Positions 8,973 to 17,910 of a stretch of 64,000 bases of DNA are shown here, one piece after another. Made by a program: the position numbers and the translations under genes. The notes under the pieces are model-generated. The model had not been told where the DNA came from. It made no database searches and saw only the letters and a list, made by a program, of their open reading frames with translations. Source of the stretch: an uncultured Collinsella sp. (lineage in GTDB: Bacteria; Actinomycetota; Coriobacteriia; Coriobacteriales; Coriobacteriaceae); NCBI GenBank assembly GCA_959606065.1, contig CAUHHV010000005.1, forward strand, positions 1 through 64,000, written 5' to 3'. Every line of letters starts with the position of its first letter. Within the stretch, counting starts at the first letter, position 1.

Positions 8973-8990
8973 ACTTTACTTAACTAAAGT
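8973..8990 (+). promoter_or_regulatory. Palindromic operator-like motif before the amino-acid importer
   Basis: ACTTTACTTAACTAAAGT has arms ACTTTA/TAAAGT around CTTAAC. A half-related GCTAAAGTGTATGAT lies just upstream at 8939-8953 and carries a -10-like TATGAT. The same word occurs upstream of ilvE and the aminotransferase at 4973. Confidence 0.45.
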
Positions 8991-9008
8991 ACCATCAAGG
9001 GGGATACC

Positions 9009-9869
9009 ATGAATACCGATATGTCTCGTCGTCAGTTTGTTGGTCTAGCCGGCTCGCTCGCCACGGTGCTTGGCCTTGGTCTTGTCGGTTGCGGCGGTGG
9101 TGCCGGCAAGGGCTCCGCTGCCGGTTCTGCCGCAGCCAAGGATGTGAAGGGCGCTGCGGAGTCCAAGAAGCTCGTGGTGGGCTTTGATAAGTCCTATCCT
9201 CCGTACGGCTTTGTGGGCGATGACGGTGAGTACACGGGCTTTGACCTCGACCTTGCCAAGGCCGTTGCCGATAAGCAGGGCTGGGAAGTCGATTACGAGG
9301 CCATCGATTGGGATGCCAAGGACACGCTGCTCAACTCCGGCGCCATCAACTGCATCTGGAACGGCTTTACCATGGAGGGCCGCGAGGACGACTACACGTT
9401 CTCCGAGCCGTACATGCTCAACGAGCAGGTGCTGGTGGTAAAGAAGGATGCAGGCATCAAGAGCTGGGACGATCTTGCCGGCAAGACCGTGATTACCCAG
9501 ACCGATTCCGCTGCGCAGGATGTGCTTGAGGGTGACCAGAAGGATCTGGCGGCGACGTTTGCCACGCTCGACACCATCGGTGAGTACAACACGGCGTTTA
9601 TGCAGCTCGAGAGCGGCGCGGTCGATGCCGTGGCTTGCGACCTTTCGATTGCCCAGTATCAGCTTGCCGCCAAGCCTGATGCTTATACGCAGCTTGATGA
9701 GCCGCTGTCCAGCGAGCACTACGCCGTCGGCTTTAAGAAGGGCGACACCAAGTCGGCCGACGCCGTGACCGAGTCGCTCAAGGCGCTCTACGAGGACGGC
9801 ACAGTCAAGGACCTGTGCGACAAGTATTCAAGCTATGGTCTATCTTTCGATAATTGGGTGCTCAAGTAA
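9009..9869 (+). CDS. Amino-acid ABC transporter substrate-binding lipoprotein
   Basis: 286 residues. The N-terminus combines a twin arginine (SRRQF, R7-R8) with a lipobox LVGC (C28), so it is likely exported, possibly by Tat, and lipid-anchored outside the membrane. The body is a family 3 periplasmic-binding fold (VGFDKSYPPYGFVGDDGEYTGFDLDLAKAVA), which binds polar or charged amino acids; the GFDLDLAKAVA signature is typical. A strong AAGGGGG site precedes it. It is first of three genes that form a complete importer. Specificity (Cys, Gln, Arg or other) is not visible. Confidence 0.92.
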   Translation: MNTDMSRRQFVGLAGSLATVLGLGLVGCGGGAGKGSAAGSAAAKDVKGAAESKKLVVGFDKSYPPYGFVGDDGEYTGFDLDLAKAVADKQGWEVDYEAIDWDAKDTLLNSGAINCIWNGFTMEGREDDYTFSEPYMLNEQVLVVKKDAGIKSWDDLAGKTVITQTDSAAQDVLEGDQKDLAATFATLDTIGEYNTAFMQLESGAVDAVACDLSIAQYQLAAKPDAYTQLDEPLSSEHYAVGFKKGDTKSADAVTESLKALYEDGTVKDLCDKYSSYGLSFDNWVLK

Positions 9870-10522
9870 TGTCTATTCAGGTCATGATGCAGATGCTTGG
9901 CCAGGGATTCTTGGTCAGTTTGCAGTTGTTTGTGCTGACGCTGCTGGGGTCGATTCCGCTGGGAATCCCCGTGGCGTTTATGCGCATGAGCAAAATCGCG
10001 CCGCTTCGCTGGATTGCGCGCATCTACATTTCGGTCATGCGCGGTACGCCGCTCATGCTGCAGATGTTTGCCATCTACTTTGCCCCGTACTACGTGTTTG
10101 GCATTTCGCTCACGCCCGATTCCAAGTGGACGGCGTGCGTCGTGGCGTTCATCATCAACTACGCCGGCTATTTTGCCGAGATCTATCGATCGGGCCTGCA
10201 GTCCATTCCGCGCGGTCAATATGAGGCCGCCGAGGTGCTGGGCTACTCGCGCATGCAAACGTTTCTGTATATCGTGATGCCGCAGGTCGCCAAGCGTATT
10301 CTGCCGGCGATGGGCAACGAGATCATCACACTGGTCAAGGACACGTCGCTGGCGTTTGCCATTGGCGTGGGTGAGATGTTCTCGACGGCCAAGGCGCTGG
10401 TCGCCTCGCAGGTGAGCATGGTGCCGTTTGCAATCGCGGCGCTGATCTACTGGGTCTTTAACTTCGTCGTCGAGATGCTGCTGGGCGCTGCCGAGAAAAA
10501 ATTGGATTACTACCATGATTAA
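9869..10522 (+). CDS. Amino-acid ABC transporter permease
   Basis: 217 residues. The start overlaps the stop of the lipoprotein gene (TAATG), which implies translational coupling. Polar amino-acid permease (HEQRo/His family): several transmembrane segments, the IYISVMRGTPLMLQMF segment near residue 50 and the EAA loop AAEVLGYSRMQTFLYIVMPQ that contacts the ATPase. It forms the membrane channel of the importer, probably as a homodimer since only one permease is encoded. Confidence 0.92.
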   Translation: MSIQVMMQMLGQGFLVSLQLFVLTLLGSIPLGIPVAFMRMSKIAPLRWIARIYISVMRGTPLMLQMFAIYFAPYYVFGISLTPDSKWTACVVAFIINYAGYFAEIYRSGLQSIPRGQYEAAEVLGYSRMQTFLYIVMPQVAKRILPAMGNEIITLVKDTSLAFAIGVGEMFSTAKALVASQVSMVPFAIAALIYWVFNFVVEMLLGAAEKKLDYYHD

Positions 10523-11279
10523 TTCGGTAATGAATATATCGAACGCGCGTAAGGCGTTTGGCGGCAATGAGGTGCTCAAGGATATCTCGCTTGAGGTGAA
10601 GCGTGGCGAGGTCGTGGCGATTATCGGACCTTCGGGTGGCGGCAAGTCCACGCTGCTGCGGTGTGCCACGCTGCTCGAGACACTCGACGGAGGCTCGCTC
10701 TCGTTTGGAGACCTTGCCGTTGCGACGGATGCGGGTTCGGGCGCGGTCTATGCGAAGGGCGATGTGCCCAAGCAAGCGCGCTCGCGGTTTGGCCTGGTGT
10801 TTCAGAACTACAATCTGTTCCCGCACTATACCGTGATGAAAAACATCATCGATGCGCCGATTCGTGTGCTTAAGCGTCCGCGCGAGCAGGCGGAAGCCCG
10901 CGCTCACGAGCTGATTGCGCAAATGGGGCTGACGGGCAACGAGAACAAGGTGCCGTGTGAGCTTTCGGGCGGTCAGCAGCAGCGCGTGAGTATTGCCCGC
11001 GCCCTAGCGCTCGATCCGGAAATCTTATTCTTTGACGAGCCGACCTCGGCGCTCGATCCCGAGCTGACGGCCGAGGTGCTGCGTGTCATTAAAGACCTTG
11101 CCGCGCAGAATATGACGATGGTGATCGTGACCCACGCAATGCAGTTTGCGCGCGATGTTGCCGACCGCGTGGTCTTTATGGATGGCGGTCGTATTGTCGA
11201 GGAGGGTCCTGCCGAGCAGGTCATCGACCATCCGCGCGAGCAGCGCACCCGTGAGTTCTTGAGCCGTATCGAGGGGTAG
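10515..11279 (+). CDS. Amino-acid ABC transporter ATP-binding protein
   Basis: 254 residues; overlaps the permease gene by 8 bases. Walker A GPSGGGKST (38-46), Q-loop FQNYNLFPHYTV, signature LSGGQQQR, Walker B ILFFDEPTSALDPE and switch His in VTHAMQFA are all intact. The match to the GlnQ/ArtP class is clear. An insertion after the first beta strands (about residues 70-90, GSGAVYAKGDVPKQ) is longer than in GlnQ. Energises uptake by the two genes upstream. Confidence 0.93.
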   Translation: MINSVMNISNARKAFGGNEVLKDISLEVKRGEVVAIIGPSGGGKSTLLRCATLLETLDGGSLSFGDLAVATDAGSGAVYAKGDVPKQARSRFGLVFQNYNLFPHYTVMKNIIDAPIRVLKRPREQAEARAHELIAQMGLTGNENKVPCELSGGQQQRVSIARALALDPEILFFDEPTSALDPELTAEVLRVIKDLAAQNMTMVIVTHAMQFARDVADRVVFMDGGRIVEEGPAEQVIDHPREQRTREFLSRIEG

Positions 11280-11312
11280 GCTCAGCTATTTGCTCAACTG
11301 TTTATTGAGGTG

Positions 11313-11349
11313 AAACCGCCGCAGGTCTTATCATCTGCGGCGGTTTTTT
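11313..11349 (+). terminator. Terminator after the amino-acid importer
   Basis: AAACCGCCGCAG pairs with CTGCGGCGGTTT around a 10-base loop and runs into TTTTTT. Confidence 0.92.
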
Positions 11350-11585
11350 GCATCCGCGGGGTTCAATAATCGCCTTGCAAGCTCGCCCCCTCCTCTCGCC
11401 GCCTGTATCCATACGCGTGCCGAAAGGTCTGCATGGACAGGCGGCTGCAAGGGTAGGGTGGTGGCATAGGACATTTGGAGGGTGAGTCGGCTCGGCTGCC
11501 GACCATGCTGCTCCCGGGACGGCATCGACCGCGAACTCTCCCCGTTGGCGTCGCGCATTGCGCGCGGCCCTGCAAGGAGGTCATC
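11350..11585 (+). promoter_or_regulatory. Untranslated leader of the EF-G-like gene with hairpins
   Basis: The 236 bases before the EF-G-like gene hold a clear inverted repeat: GCCGCCTGT...CCAT around 11398-11413 pairs with ATGG..ACAGGCGGC around 11433-11448, bracketed by CTTGCAAG-type words. A TAGGGT/GGTGGCATAGG region follows. No known riboswitch class was recognised. An in-frame upstream start at 11475 exists but has no ribosome site, whereas AAGGAGG lies right before 11586. Confidence 0.35.
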
Positions 11586-13661
11586 ATGGGTGCTCCCAAG
11601 ACCGGCAATGTAAGGAACGTGGTGCTCGTAGGCCAAGGCGGGGTGGGCAAGACTTCACTCGCCGAGGCCATGCTCCACCTTTCCGGCAAGACCGCCCGCC
11701 TGGGCGGCCACGACGGCACCAAGCCCACGCTCGACTATGACCCTGAAGAGGTCAAGCGTTCATTCTCCATCTCGACGACCATCGCGCCGATCGACTGGAA
11801 GGGCGCCCGCATCAACGTGCTCGATGCCCCGTGCTACCCCGATTTTATCGGTGACGCCTTTGCCGCTATGAGCGTTTGCGAGACGGCTCTGTTTGTGGTC
11901 GACGCCGAGGCCGGTCCGCAGCCTACGACCGTTAAGCTTTGGTATGCGGCGGAGGACCTGCGTCTGGCGCGTGCGGTGTTCGTGAACCGCCTGTCGCGTT
12001 CCGAGGCCAGCTTTACGACCACGATGGACCTGCTGCAGGAGCGTTTTGGTACGCGTTTGGGCGCCGTGACCCTTCCCTGGGGCGAGGGCGAGGACTTTAA
12101 CGGCATTATCGACCTGGTGCGCATGAAGGCGCGCCATTGCAACGGCACCGAAGCCGTTGAGTCGGAGATTCCCGAGGAGTATCGTGCCCAGGCCGAGGAG
12201 GCTCACGACCATCTGTGCGAGCTGGTGGCCGAGGCTGACGACGAGCTGATGATGAAGTACCTGGAAGGCGAGGAGACGCTGACGCAGGAGGAGCTTGAAG
12301 GCCTGCTGTCGAAGGCGATCGCCGAGCGCATCTTTGTGCCGGTCTTTGCGGGCGATTGCATTAAAGAGCAGGGCGTCAACTCGCTGATGGATGACATCGC
12401 GACGTACTTCCCGGCGCCGACCGACTATGGCGAGATGCCGCTCATTGACGGCGATTCGCTCAAGATTTCGAGCGACGATGACCGCCCGGTGGCGTTTGTG
12501 TTTAAGACGCTGGCCGATCCGCAGCAGGGCCGCATCAGCTTTATCAAGGTGCTGACGGGCACGCTTGAGCCGGGCCTTGAGCTGATCAACGCGCGCACCC
12601 GCAAGAGCGATCGTCTGGCTCACCTGTATGTGATGTGCGGCCGCGACATGACCGAGGTCGGTCACGCCTATGCCGGCGACATTATCGTGGCGCCCAAGCT
12701 GGCGGCAGAGACGGGTGACACGCTCTCCATTACCGGCAAGGTCGAGGCGGCGGCGTTTAAGTTCCCCAACTCGCAGTACCGCATTGCCATCGAGGCCGAG
12801 AACCGCGGTGACGAGGAGAAGCTCTACACGTTTATTGAGAAGGCGTGCAAGGCCGACCCGACCATGAGTATCGATCGTGATGAGGAGACCGGCCAGACCA
12901 TCATTTCGGCGGTGGGCGAGGCGCAGGTTTCGGTGCTGCTCAACCGTCTGGAGGACCGTACTAAGGTCGTGGCCAAAAGCGTGCCGATCCGCATTCCGTA
13001 TCGCGAGACCATCCGCCGCACGGCGAGCGCACAGGGCCGCCACAAGAAGCAGACTGGCGGTGCCGGCCAGTATGGCGACTGCTGGCTGCGCGTTGAGCCG
13101 CTCATTGGGCCCGACGGTACGAGCGACGGCTACGAGTTTGTAGACGAGGTCGTGGGCGGTCGCATTCCGCGCTCGCTGATTCCCGCCGTGGACAAGGGTG
13201 TCCAGGAGACCATGAAAGACGGCATCATTGCCGGCTACCCGCTCACGGGCATTCGCGTGGCTGTGTACGACGGCTCGTATCACAGCGTCGACTCCAACGA
13301 GATGGCGTTCCGCGCGGCGGCTCGCATCGGCCTGCGCAAGGCATGCGCCGATGCCGATCCGGTGGTGCTGGAGCCCATCGAGGAAGTCACGGTGACTATC
13401 CCCGAGAGCTACGCTGGTGCCGTGATGGGTGACATCTCGGCCTCGCGCGGTCGCGTGACGGGCATGGAGACCGATGAGCGCGGAGACACCGTGGTTATCG
13501 CGCAGGCACCTCTCGCCGAGCTGACGGATTATTCGACGCGTCTGCGCTCTATCACGCGTGGCACGGGCGACTTTACCATGAAGCCCGCCGGCTACGAGCA
13601 GGTTCCCTATGACGTTCAGGCCAAGCTAGTCGAGCGCTATGAGGAGGGCCGAGCTAAGTAA
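11586..13661 (+). CDS. Elongation factor G-like GTPase (EF-G paralogue)
   Basis: 691 residues with the full EF-G domain plan, ending in the IV-V domains (GRIPRSLIPAVDKGVQE, and SYAGAVMGDISASRGRVTGME). The P-loop GQGGVGKT (16-23) is good, but the G3 motif DTPGH reads DAPCYPDF (80-87) and the G4 motif NKxD reads NRLS (134-137). These changes fit the EF-G2/EF-G-like paralogues whose translocation role is unclear; they are not the housekeeping fusA. Start chosen at 11586 for its strong AAGGAGG. Possible roles include ribosome rescue, recycling or a nucleotide-sensing function. Confidence 0.85.
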   Translation: MGAPKTGNVRNVVLVGQGGVGKTSLAEAMLHLSGKTARLGGHDGTKPTLDYDPEEVKRSFSISTTIAPIDWKGARINVLDAPCYPDFIGDAFAAMSVCETALFVVDAEAGPQPTTVKLWYAAEDLRLARAVFVNRLSRSEASFTTTMDLLQERFGTRLGAVTLPWGEGEDFNGIIDLVRMKARHCNGTEAVESEIPEEYRAQAEEAHDHLCELVAEADDELMMKYLEGEETLTQEELEGLLSKAIAERIFVPVFAGDCIKEQGVNSLMDDIATYFPAPTDYGEMPLIDGDSLKISSDDDRPVAFVFKTLADPQQGRISFIKVLTGTLEPGLELINARTRKSDRLAHLYVMCGRDMTEVGHAYAGDIIVAPKLAAETGDTLSITGKVEAAAFKFPNSQYRIAIEAENRGDEEKLYTFIEKACKADPTMSIDRDEETGQTIISAVGEAQVSVLLNRLEDRTKVVAKSVPIRIPYRETIRRTASAQGRHKKQTGGAGQYGDCWLRVEPLIGPDGTSDGYEFVDEVVGGRIPRSLIPAVDKGVQETMKDGIIAGYPLTGIRVAVYDGSYHSVDSNEMAFRAAARIGLRKACADADPVVLEPIEEVTVTIPESYAGAVMGDISASRGRVTGMETDERGDTVVIAQAPLAELTDYSTRLRSITRGTGDFTMKPAGYEQVPYDVQAKLVERYEEGRAK

Positions 13662-13695
13662 CGTGTGGCTTTGTCTGTGCCACGCATGTCGATGC

Positions 13696-13731
13696 AAGGG
13701 CCGCTCTGGGTGATCCGGAGCGGCCCTTTTT
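13696..13731 (+). terminator. Terminator after the EF-G-like gene
   Basis: AAGGGCCGCTC pairs with GAGCGGCCCTT around an 11-base loop, followed by a T-run. Confidence 0.88.
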
Positions 13732-13773
13732 GATCCCTAGGGGATTGCAAATCGGTTCTTGTCGTGGGTAGGG

Positions 13774-14739
13774 CTAGTCCCCTGAGGCCTGATTGCGGCC
13801 GGTGGCGTAGTCGATCTGCACATGCGGTTGCAGGTTATAACAGTACACGTGGAAACACAGCGTCTTGCCGTGATCCTCGACCGATTGGGCCTCAAGGCGC
13901 ACGCCGCGGCAGAGAAGTTCCTCTTCGTTGTACATGGGAGTGACGCGGTAGAGCACATGGTTGCCCGTGTCGTGGATGTAGCCGAGGACCTGCTCTTCAA
14001 ACGGCAGCATGCCCGTCTCGTTGAGATAGCGCGTGCCGGTGAGGAGATTCTTGCGATTGGCGTTTTCGCCGCAGAGCGACCAGGCGATGAGGTGGCAACG
14101 GTTGTAGAGGCTCTGGCCCGGAATAAAGTCGTAGCGCTGCTGGTGCCATCCGGCGGGGTGGATACGCGAGATATCCCCGCGCTTGCCTTGACCGAGCGAC
14201 TCGGGACCCGCACAGGCGAGCGCTTTGCGGGTGCGGCCCAAGCTGTCGAGCTTGGAGAACTTCTTAAAGCAGCCCTCTTCGGTAGCTCGTTCGTATTCGT
14301 CGAGCGTGAATGATGGCGTACCGAGCGGGTGCGTGCTGTCGGTGCGAAGGGCAACGTAGGGGTTGCCGGCGTAGTCGGGAATGCTGCTGAGATATACACC
14401 GCGGGCGCGGTTGAGGTCGGGGTTTTCGACCTCGTCGATGGGGGTGGCGACGCTGTCCGCGGAAGCGTCGTCGCCGGTGTCGGTTGCGACGGAATCGGAG
14501 CCATTGCCGGAGTCCTCGGAGCTCGCTGTTCCCGATTCGAGCCGGGCGACCAAGTCCGCTTCGTCGTCGGTACGGCTGGGACTCTCGTTTTGCTTCTCGG
14601 CCAGAGCCGCCGCCTGCTCATCACTTTGCGGCGACAGCAACTTGGGCGCCCCATCGAGCGATCCCGTAAACAGCGCAAACCCCAGCACCACGGCGGTGCC
14701 GATGGAAAGTGCTTGCTTGTAGGCGGACTTGCGCAACAT
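13774..14739 (-). CDS. Secreted DNA/RNA non-specific endonuclease
   Basis: 321 residues. An N-terminal transmembrane or signal segment (about 12-30, VVLGFALFTGSLDG) is followed by an acidic, low-complexity linker (about 35-105) and a C-terminal NUC-type nuclease domain. The segment YNRCHLIAWSLCGENANRKNLLTGTRYLN resembles EndA/DNA-entry nucleases of streptococci, in which the histidine of DRGH is catalytic; here it is NRCH. Metal-dependent extracellular nuclease, possibly for nutrient scavenging or DNA uptake. No competence genes are nearby. Convergent with the EF-G-like gene. Confidence 0.8.
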   Translation of the reverse strand: MLRKSAYKQALSIGTAVVLGFALFTGSLDGAPKLLSPQSDEQAAALAEKQNESPSRTDDEADLVARLESGTASSEDSGNGSDSVATDTGDDASADSVATPIDEVENPDLNRARGVYLSSIPDYAGNPYVALRTDSTHPLGTPSFTLDEYERATEEGCFKKFSKLDSLGRTRKALACAGPESLGQGKRGDISRIHPAGWHQQRYDFIPGQSLYNRCHLIAWSLCGENANRKNLLTGTRYLNETGMLPFEEQVLGYIHDTGNHVLYRVTPMYNEEELLCRGVRLEAQSVEDHGKTLCFHVYCYNLQPHVQIDYATGRNQASGD

Positions 14740-14868
14740 GGGGGCTCCTGGATGGACGGTTGGGAATCTACTAGTCTAGCAGGAGCCGGCAGAGGCCGTT
14801 CTGTCGAACAAATACTTAAGATTTGGGACAAACGCCACTGGTTCATTTGCTTCATATTTGACGTATGG

Positions 14869-15879
14869 CTAGATCGAGGTGGAGTCGAGCCAGTTGAGCT
14901 TGCACTCGAGAATGCGCTGCTCGCCGGGTTGGCTGCTGCCGTCAAGCAAGGCGAGCAGCATCTCGGCCGCCTCCCTGCCTTCCTGGTCGACGGGCTCGAT
15001 GATCGTGGAGACGGTCGGCGTGGTGAGGTTGGTCCAGTCTTCGCAGTTGAGTCCCAAAAGACCTATTTGCTGCGGAAGTAGATGGGCCATGGGTTGGAGG
15101 GCCTTGTAGACACGGGGAAGCGCCCATTGGTTTTGTACGAAGATGAGCGTGCGCTTGGCGGGGTTGAACTTGTATTTAAAGTATTCGGTGAGCTCGTTGA
15201 TTGACGGCTTGTTGTGATCGATGGGGATGGCTTTGTAGAGCTGCCCATTCGCGGCCAATGCCTCGGCATATCCCTGAAAACGTTCCATGCGAGTGCGCAT
15301 TTCGGTCATGTTGGCGGCGATGGAAAAGAAGTCTTCGTAGCCGGCGTCGAGAAGCGCCTGCGTGGCATTGTACACGCCGTCGTAGAGGTTGGTTTTGATC
15401 CAGCTGGTGCCTGGGCTGTAGATGGCCGCGTCAAAAAAGACGACGGGCTTGTCGGCGCGCTTGATGCGGTCGTGGACTGCCTTGAAATTTGCCGTGGGCT
15501 GGATGATAAAACCATCGACGCCCAGTGAGAGCATTTTGTCGACATACATGAGCTCGGTCTCGGGGTTAAAGTTGCTCGTGCAAACGACCGTCTGGTAGCC
15601 CGCGGGGAGCATGACCTGCTCCATGCCGTTGAGGACGAGGCCCGCCCATTTGTTGGTGTTATCCAAGATGATGATGGCGATGACGTGGGTTTGCTTGCCG
15701 GTGAGCGTTTGCGCTTGGGCGTTGGGAACGTATCCGAGTTCCTTGATGACGCGCGCAATCTTTGCCTGCGTCTTCTCGCTAAGCTTTTCTCGTTTGTCGT
15801 TGAGGTAATACGAGACGCTTGCCGTCGAGGTTCCCGCCTCTCGAGCGACGTCTGCGATCGTAACGCGCTGTTTTGCCAC
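14869..15879 (-). CDS. LacI-family transcriptional regulator of the adjacent PTS operon
   Basis: 336 residues from a GTG start at 15879, preferred to an ATG 36 bases upstream because GGAAGGAG sits just before it. N-terminal LacI helix-turn-helix (VTIADVAREAGTSTASVSYYLN, with the hinge around YVPNAQAQTL), then a periplasmic-binding-like sensor domain. It is divergent from the PTS operon, so it most likely represses it and responds to its sugar or sugar phosphate. A perfect inverted repeat at 16101-16120 is the best operator candidate. Confidence 0.9.
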   Translation of the reverse strand: MAKQRVTIADVAREAGTSTASVSYYLNDKREKLSEKTQAKIARVIKELGYVPNAQAQTLTGKQTHVIAIIILDNTNKWAGLVLNGMEQVMLPAGYQTVVCTSNFNPETELMYVDKMLSLGVDGFIIQPTANFKAVHDRIKRADKPVVFFDAAIYSPGTSWIKTNLYDGVYNATQALLDAGYEDFFSIAANMTEMRTRMERFQGYAEALAANGQLYKAIPIDHNKPSINELTEYFKYKFNPAKRTLIFVQNQWALPRVYKALQPMAHLLPQQIGLLGLNCEDWTNLTTPTVSTIIEPVDQEGREAAEMLLALLDGSSQPGEQRILECKLNWLDSTSI

Positions 15880-16100
15880 AGCGACTCCTTCCGACAGATG
15901 AGCATTTTCCAACATGATGACTTTGAGTCTTGGTGAGGGATGCGCTTTGGTGAGCGACTTTTCCTTTCATATGAGTATGCAACAAATGCGGTATATGGGT
16001 GGGGTCGAAATTTGTGACCGGCATGCGCATCTGCCGTCTACCGAGAAAATCAAATACTTCTTGACTTTTGAAATCGAGGGTAAAATCGCAGGATTCATTT

Positions 16101-16120
16101 TTAGTTAAACGCATAACTAA
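16101..16120. promoter_or_regulatory. Candidate LacI-type operator of the PTS operon
   Basis: TTAGTTA-AACGCA-TAACTAA is a perfect inverted repeat with a CG step near its centre, as in LacI-family operators. It lies in the 414-base gap between the LacI gene and the PTS gene, 40 bases after a TTGACT (-35-like) word at 16061. The rest of the gap (15880-16293) shows no gene. Confidence 0.5.
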
Positions 16121-16293
16121 ATAGCGTAACCAACGCTCTGACCTGCGCGTTTACCGAAATAAACTGGCATTAAGAAAAACGAGCACCTATATTGGTCTTG
16201 TCGAAAAGACAGCAAGTCCAAACGGCAGGGGATGCTCCGGAGGCCTCCGCAAACGGTGTCTTGCGCACGCAACTCTATGAAAAGAGGGAAGCA

Positions 16294-17766
16294 ATGAAGA
16301 TCGTAGGCGTTGCCGCCTGTACCGTGGGTATCGCCCACACGTATATGGCCCAGAAGGCGATTCAGGATGAATGCGCCGCTCGTGGCATCGAGTGCAAAGT
16401 CGAGGCTCAGGGTGGTCTGGGTATCGAGAATGAGCTCACGCAGGAAGACGTTGATTCCGCCGACCTGGTGCTCGAGTCCGTCGACGTGGGTGTCGAGAAC
16501 GAGGACCGTTTTGAGCAGAAGATGGCCGAGGGCAAGTTCCTCAAGGTCGGCACCTCGGATGTAATCGCCGATCCGGTAAAGATTATCGACCAGGCTGTCG
16601 AGATCATCAAGGCGACGGGCGGTGCCGTTGACGCGTCCAAGGCCGAGGCCAAGGCAGAGAAGAAGGCCGTCTCCGCTGCCCCGCAGGCCCCGACACCGGC
16701 GTCCAAGCAGTCCATCTTTGCCGATCCTGGCAAGACGCTGCTCAATGCATTCAATACCGGTGTTTCCTATTTTATCCCCATCGTCGTTATCGGTGGCGTG
16801 TTCCTCGCCTTCTCGTTGGCATCCGGTACTGCCGGTGCTAGCGGTATGGAGGTCACCAACCCGTTGATGGTGAGTCTTAACACTATCGGCATGGCCGGCA
16901 TCTCTATGATGATTCCGGTGCTTGCGGCATACATCGCCTACTCGATGGCCGGTAAGCCCGCACTTGCCCCCGGCTTCGTCCTGGGCTACTTGGTTAACAA
17001 CGCCGTCGTCACCCCGAGCGGCAACAGCGTTTCGACCGGCTTCTTGGGCGCCATGATCATGGCTGTCATCTGCGGTTACTTTGTCCGCTGGATGAAGACC
17101 TGGAAGGTCAACAACACCATCCAGACCATCATGCCCATTCTGATCATCCCGATTCTGACCTCGCTCGTCCTGGGCATGGCTTACATCTACATCTTGGCCA
17201 CGCCGCTTGGCTTTGTGATGGATTGGCTCACCAGCGTGCTCGGCAGCCTGCAGGGCGGCTCCGCCGTCGTCCTGGGCTTGGTCATTGGCGTTATGACCGC
17301 TTTCGATATGGGTGGCCCCATCAACAAGACCGCTTCAACCTTTACCATGGCCATCATGGCCTCCGGCATCTACGGCCCCAACGGTATGTTTCGCGTCGCC
17401 GTCGCCATTCCCCCGATTGCTTGCGGCCTCGCTGCGCTCATCGCCAAGAACAAGTTCGATGACGCTGACCGTCAGATGGGCATCTCTGCGCTGTTCATGG
17501 GCTGCATCGGTATTACCGAGGGCGCTATTCCCTTCGCGGTCAAGGATCTTGGCCACACCCTGCCCGGCATTTGCATCGGCTCTGCCGTGGGCGCGGCGCT
17601 TGCCGCCTTCCAGGGCATCGACTGCTATGTTCCGCATGGTGGCTTTATTGTCGCCCTGGCCACCAACAACGTCGCGCTGTTCTGCCTGGACATCGTGATT
17701 GGCTCCTTGGTCGCCGCTGCAATCCTGATTGCCATGAAGCCCACGCTCGATAAGCAGGCCAAGTAA
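16294..17766 (+). CDS. PTS fructose-family transporter EIIBC
   Basis: 490 residues. EIIB domain of the fructose type at the N-terminus with phosphocysteine C9 (VAACTVGIAHTYMA), linker at about 105-140 (Ala/Lys-rich), then the EIIC membrane domain with about nine transmembrane segments (GVFLAFSLASG onward; FDMGGPINKTA is the fructose-type EIIC signature). Imports and phosphorylates a sugar. The cognate EIIA is the last gene of the operon (21834). Start at 16294 is preceded by AGAGGGAAG. The substrate is not fixed by sequence. Confidence 0.9.
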   Translation: MKIVGVAACTVGIAHTYMAQKAIQDECAARGIECKVEAQGGLGIENELTQEDVDSADLVLESVDVGVENEDRFEQKMAEGKFLKVGTSDVIADPVKIIDQAVEIIKATGGAVDASKAEAKAEKKAVSAAPQAPTPASKQSIFADPGKTLLNAFNTGVSYFIPIVVIGGVFLAFSLASGTAGASGMEVTNPLMVSLNTIGMAGISMMIPVLAAYIAYSMAGKPALAPGFVLGYLVNNAVVTPSGNSVSTGFLGAMIMAVICGYFVRWMKTWKVNNTIQTIMPILIIPILTSLVLGMAYIYILATPLGFVMDWLTSVLGSLQGGSAVVLGLVIGVMTAFDMGGPINKTASTFTMAIMASGIYGPNGMFRVAVAIPPIACGLAALIAKNKFDDADRQMGISALFMGCIGITEGAIPFAVKDLGHTLPGICIGSAVGAALAAFQGIDCYVPHGGFIVALATNNVALFCLDIVIGSLVAAAILIAMKPTLDKQAK

Positions 17767-17780
17767 ACCTTTAAGGACTC

Positions 17781-17869
17781 CGGTTGTGCGGAGGGATGGA
17801 TTTGACTCCGCACAACCGCCCCTACACAACAAAATCCATCCGCACTGATAGGGCCCACATCTGGGTCCC
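17781..17869 (+). promoter_or_regulatory. Intercistronic region with mutually exclusive hairpins
   Basis: CGGTTGTGCGGAG (17781-17793) pairs perfectly with 17806-17818. A competing pairing joins 17786-17803 with 17832-17845 (GGATGGATTT with AAATCCATCC plus GTGC/GCAC). A third hairpin, GGGCCCA-CATC-TGGGTCCC, sits at 17851-17869. Because the first two cannot form together, the segment could act as an attenuator or an RNA-stability switch within the operon. Confidence 0.4.
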
Positions 17870-17910
17870 AGGGAACTTTTGTCAAAAATCCTCTGGAGAA
17901 GGAGAACAAA

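Noticed and set aside
12824..13105. Long frames antisense to the EF-G-like gene and to other large genes
   Set aside because: High GC gives open frames in shadow positions; codon use and lack of ribosome sites argue against them throughout the window.
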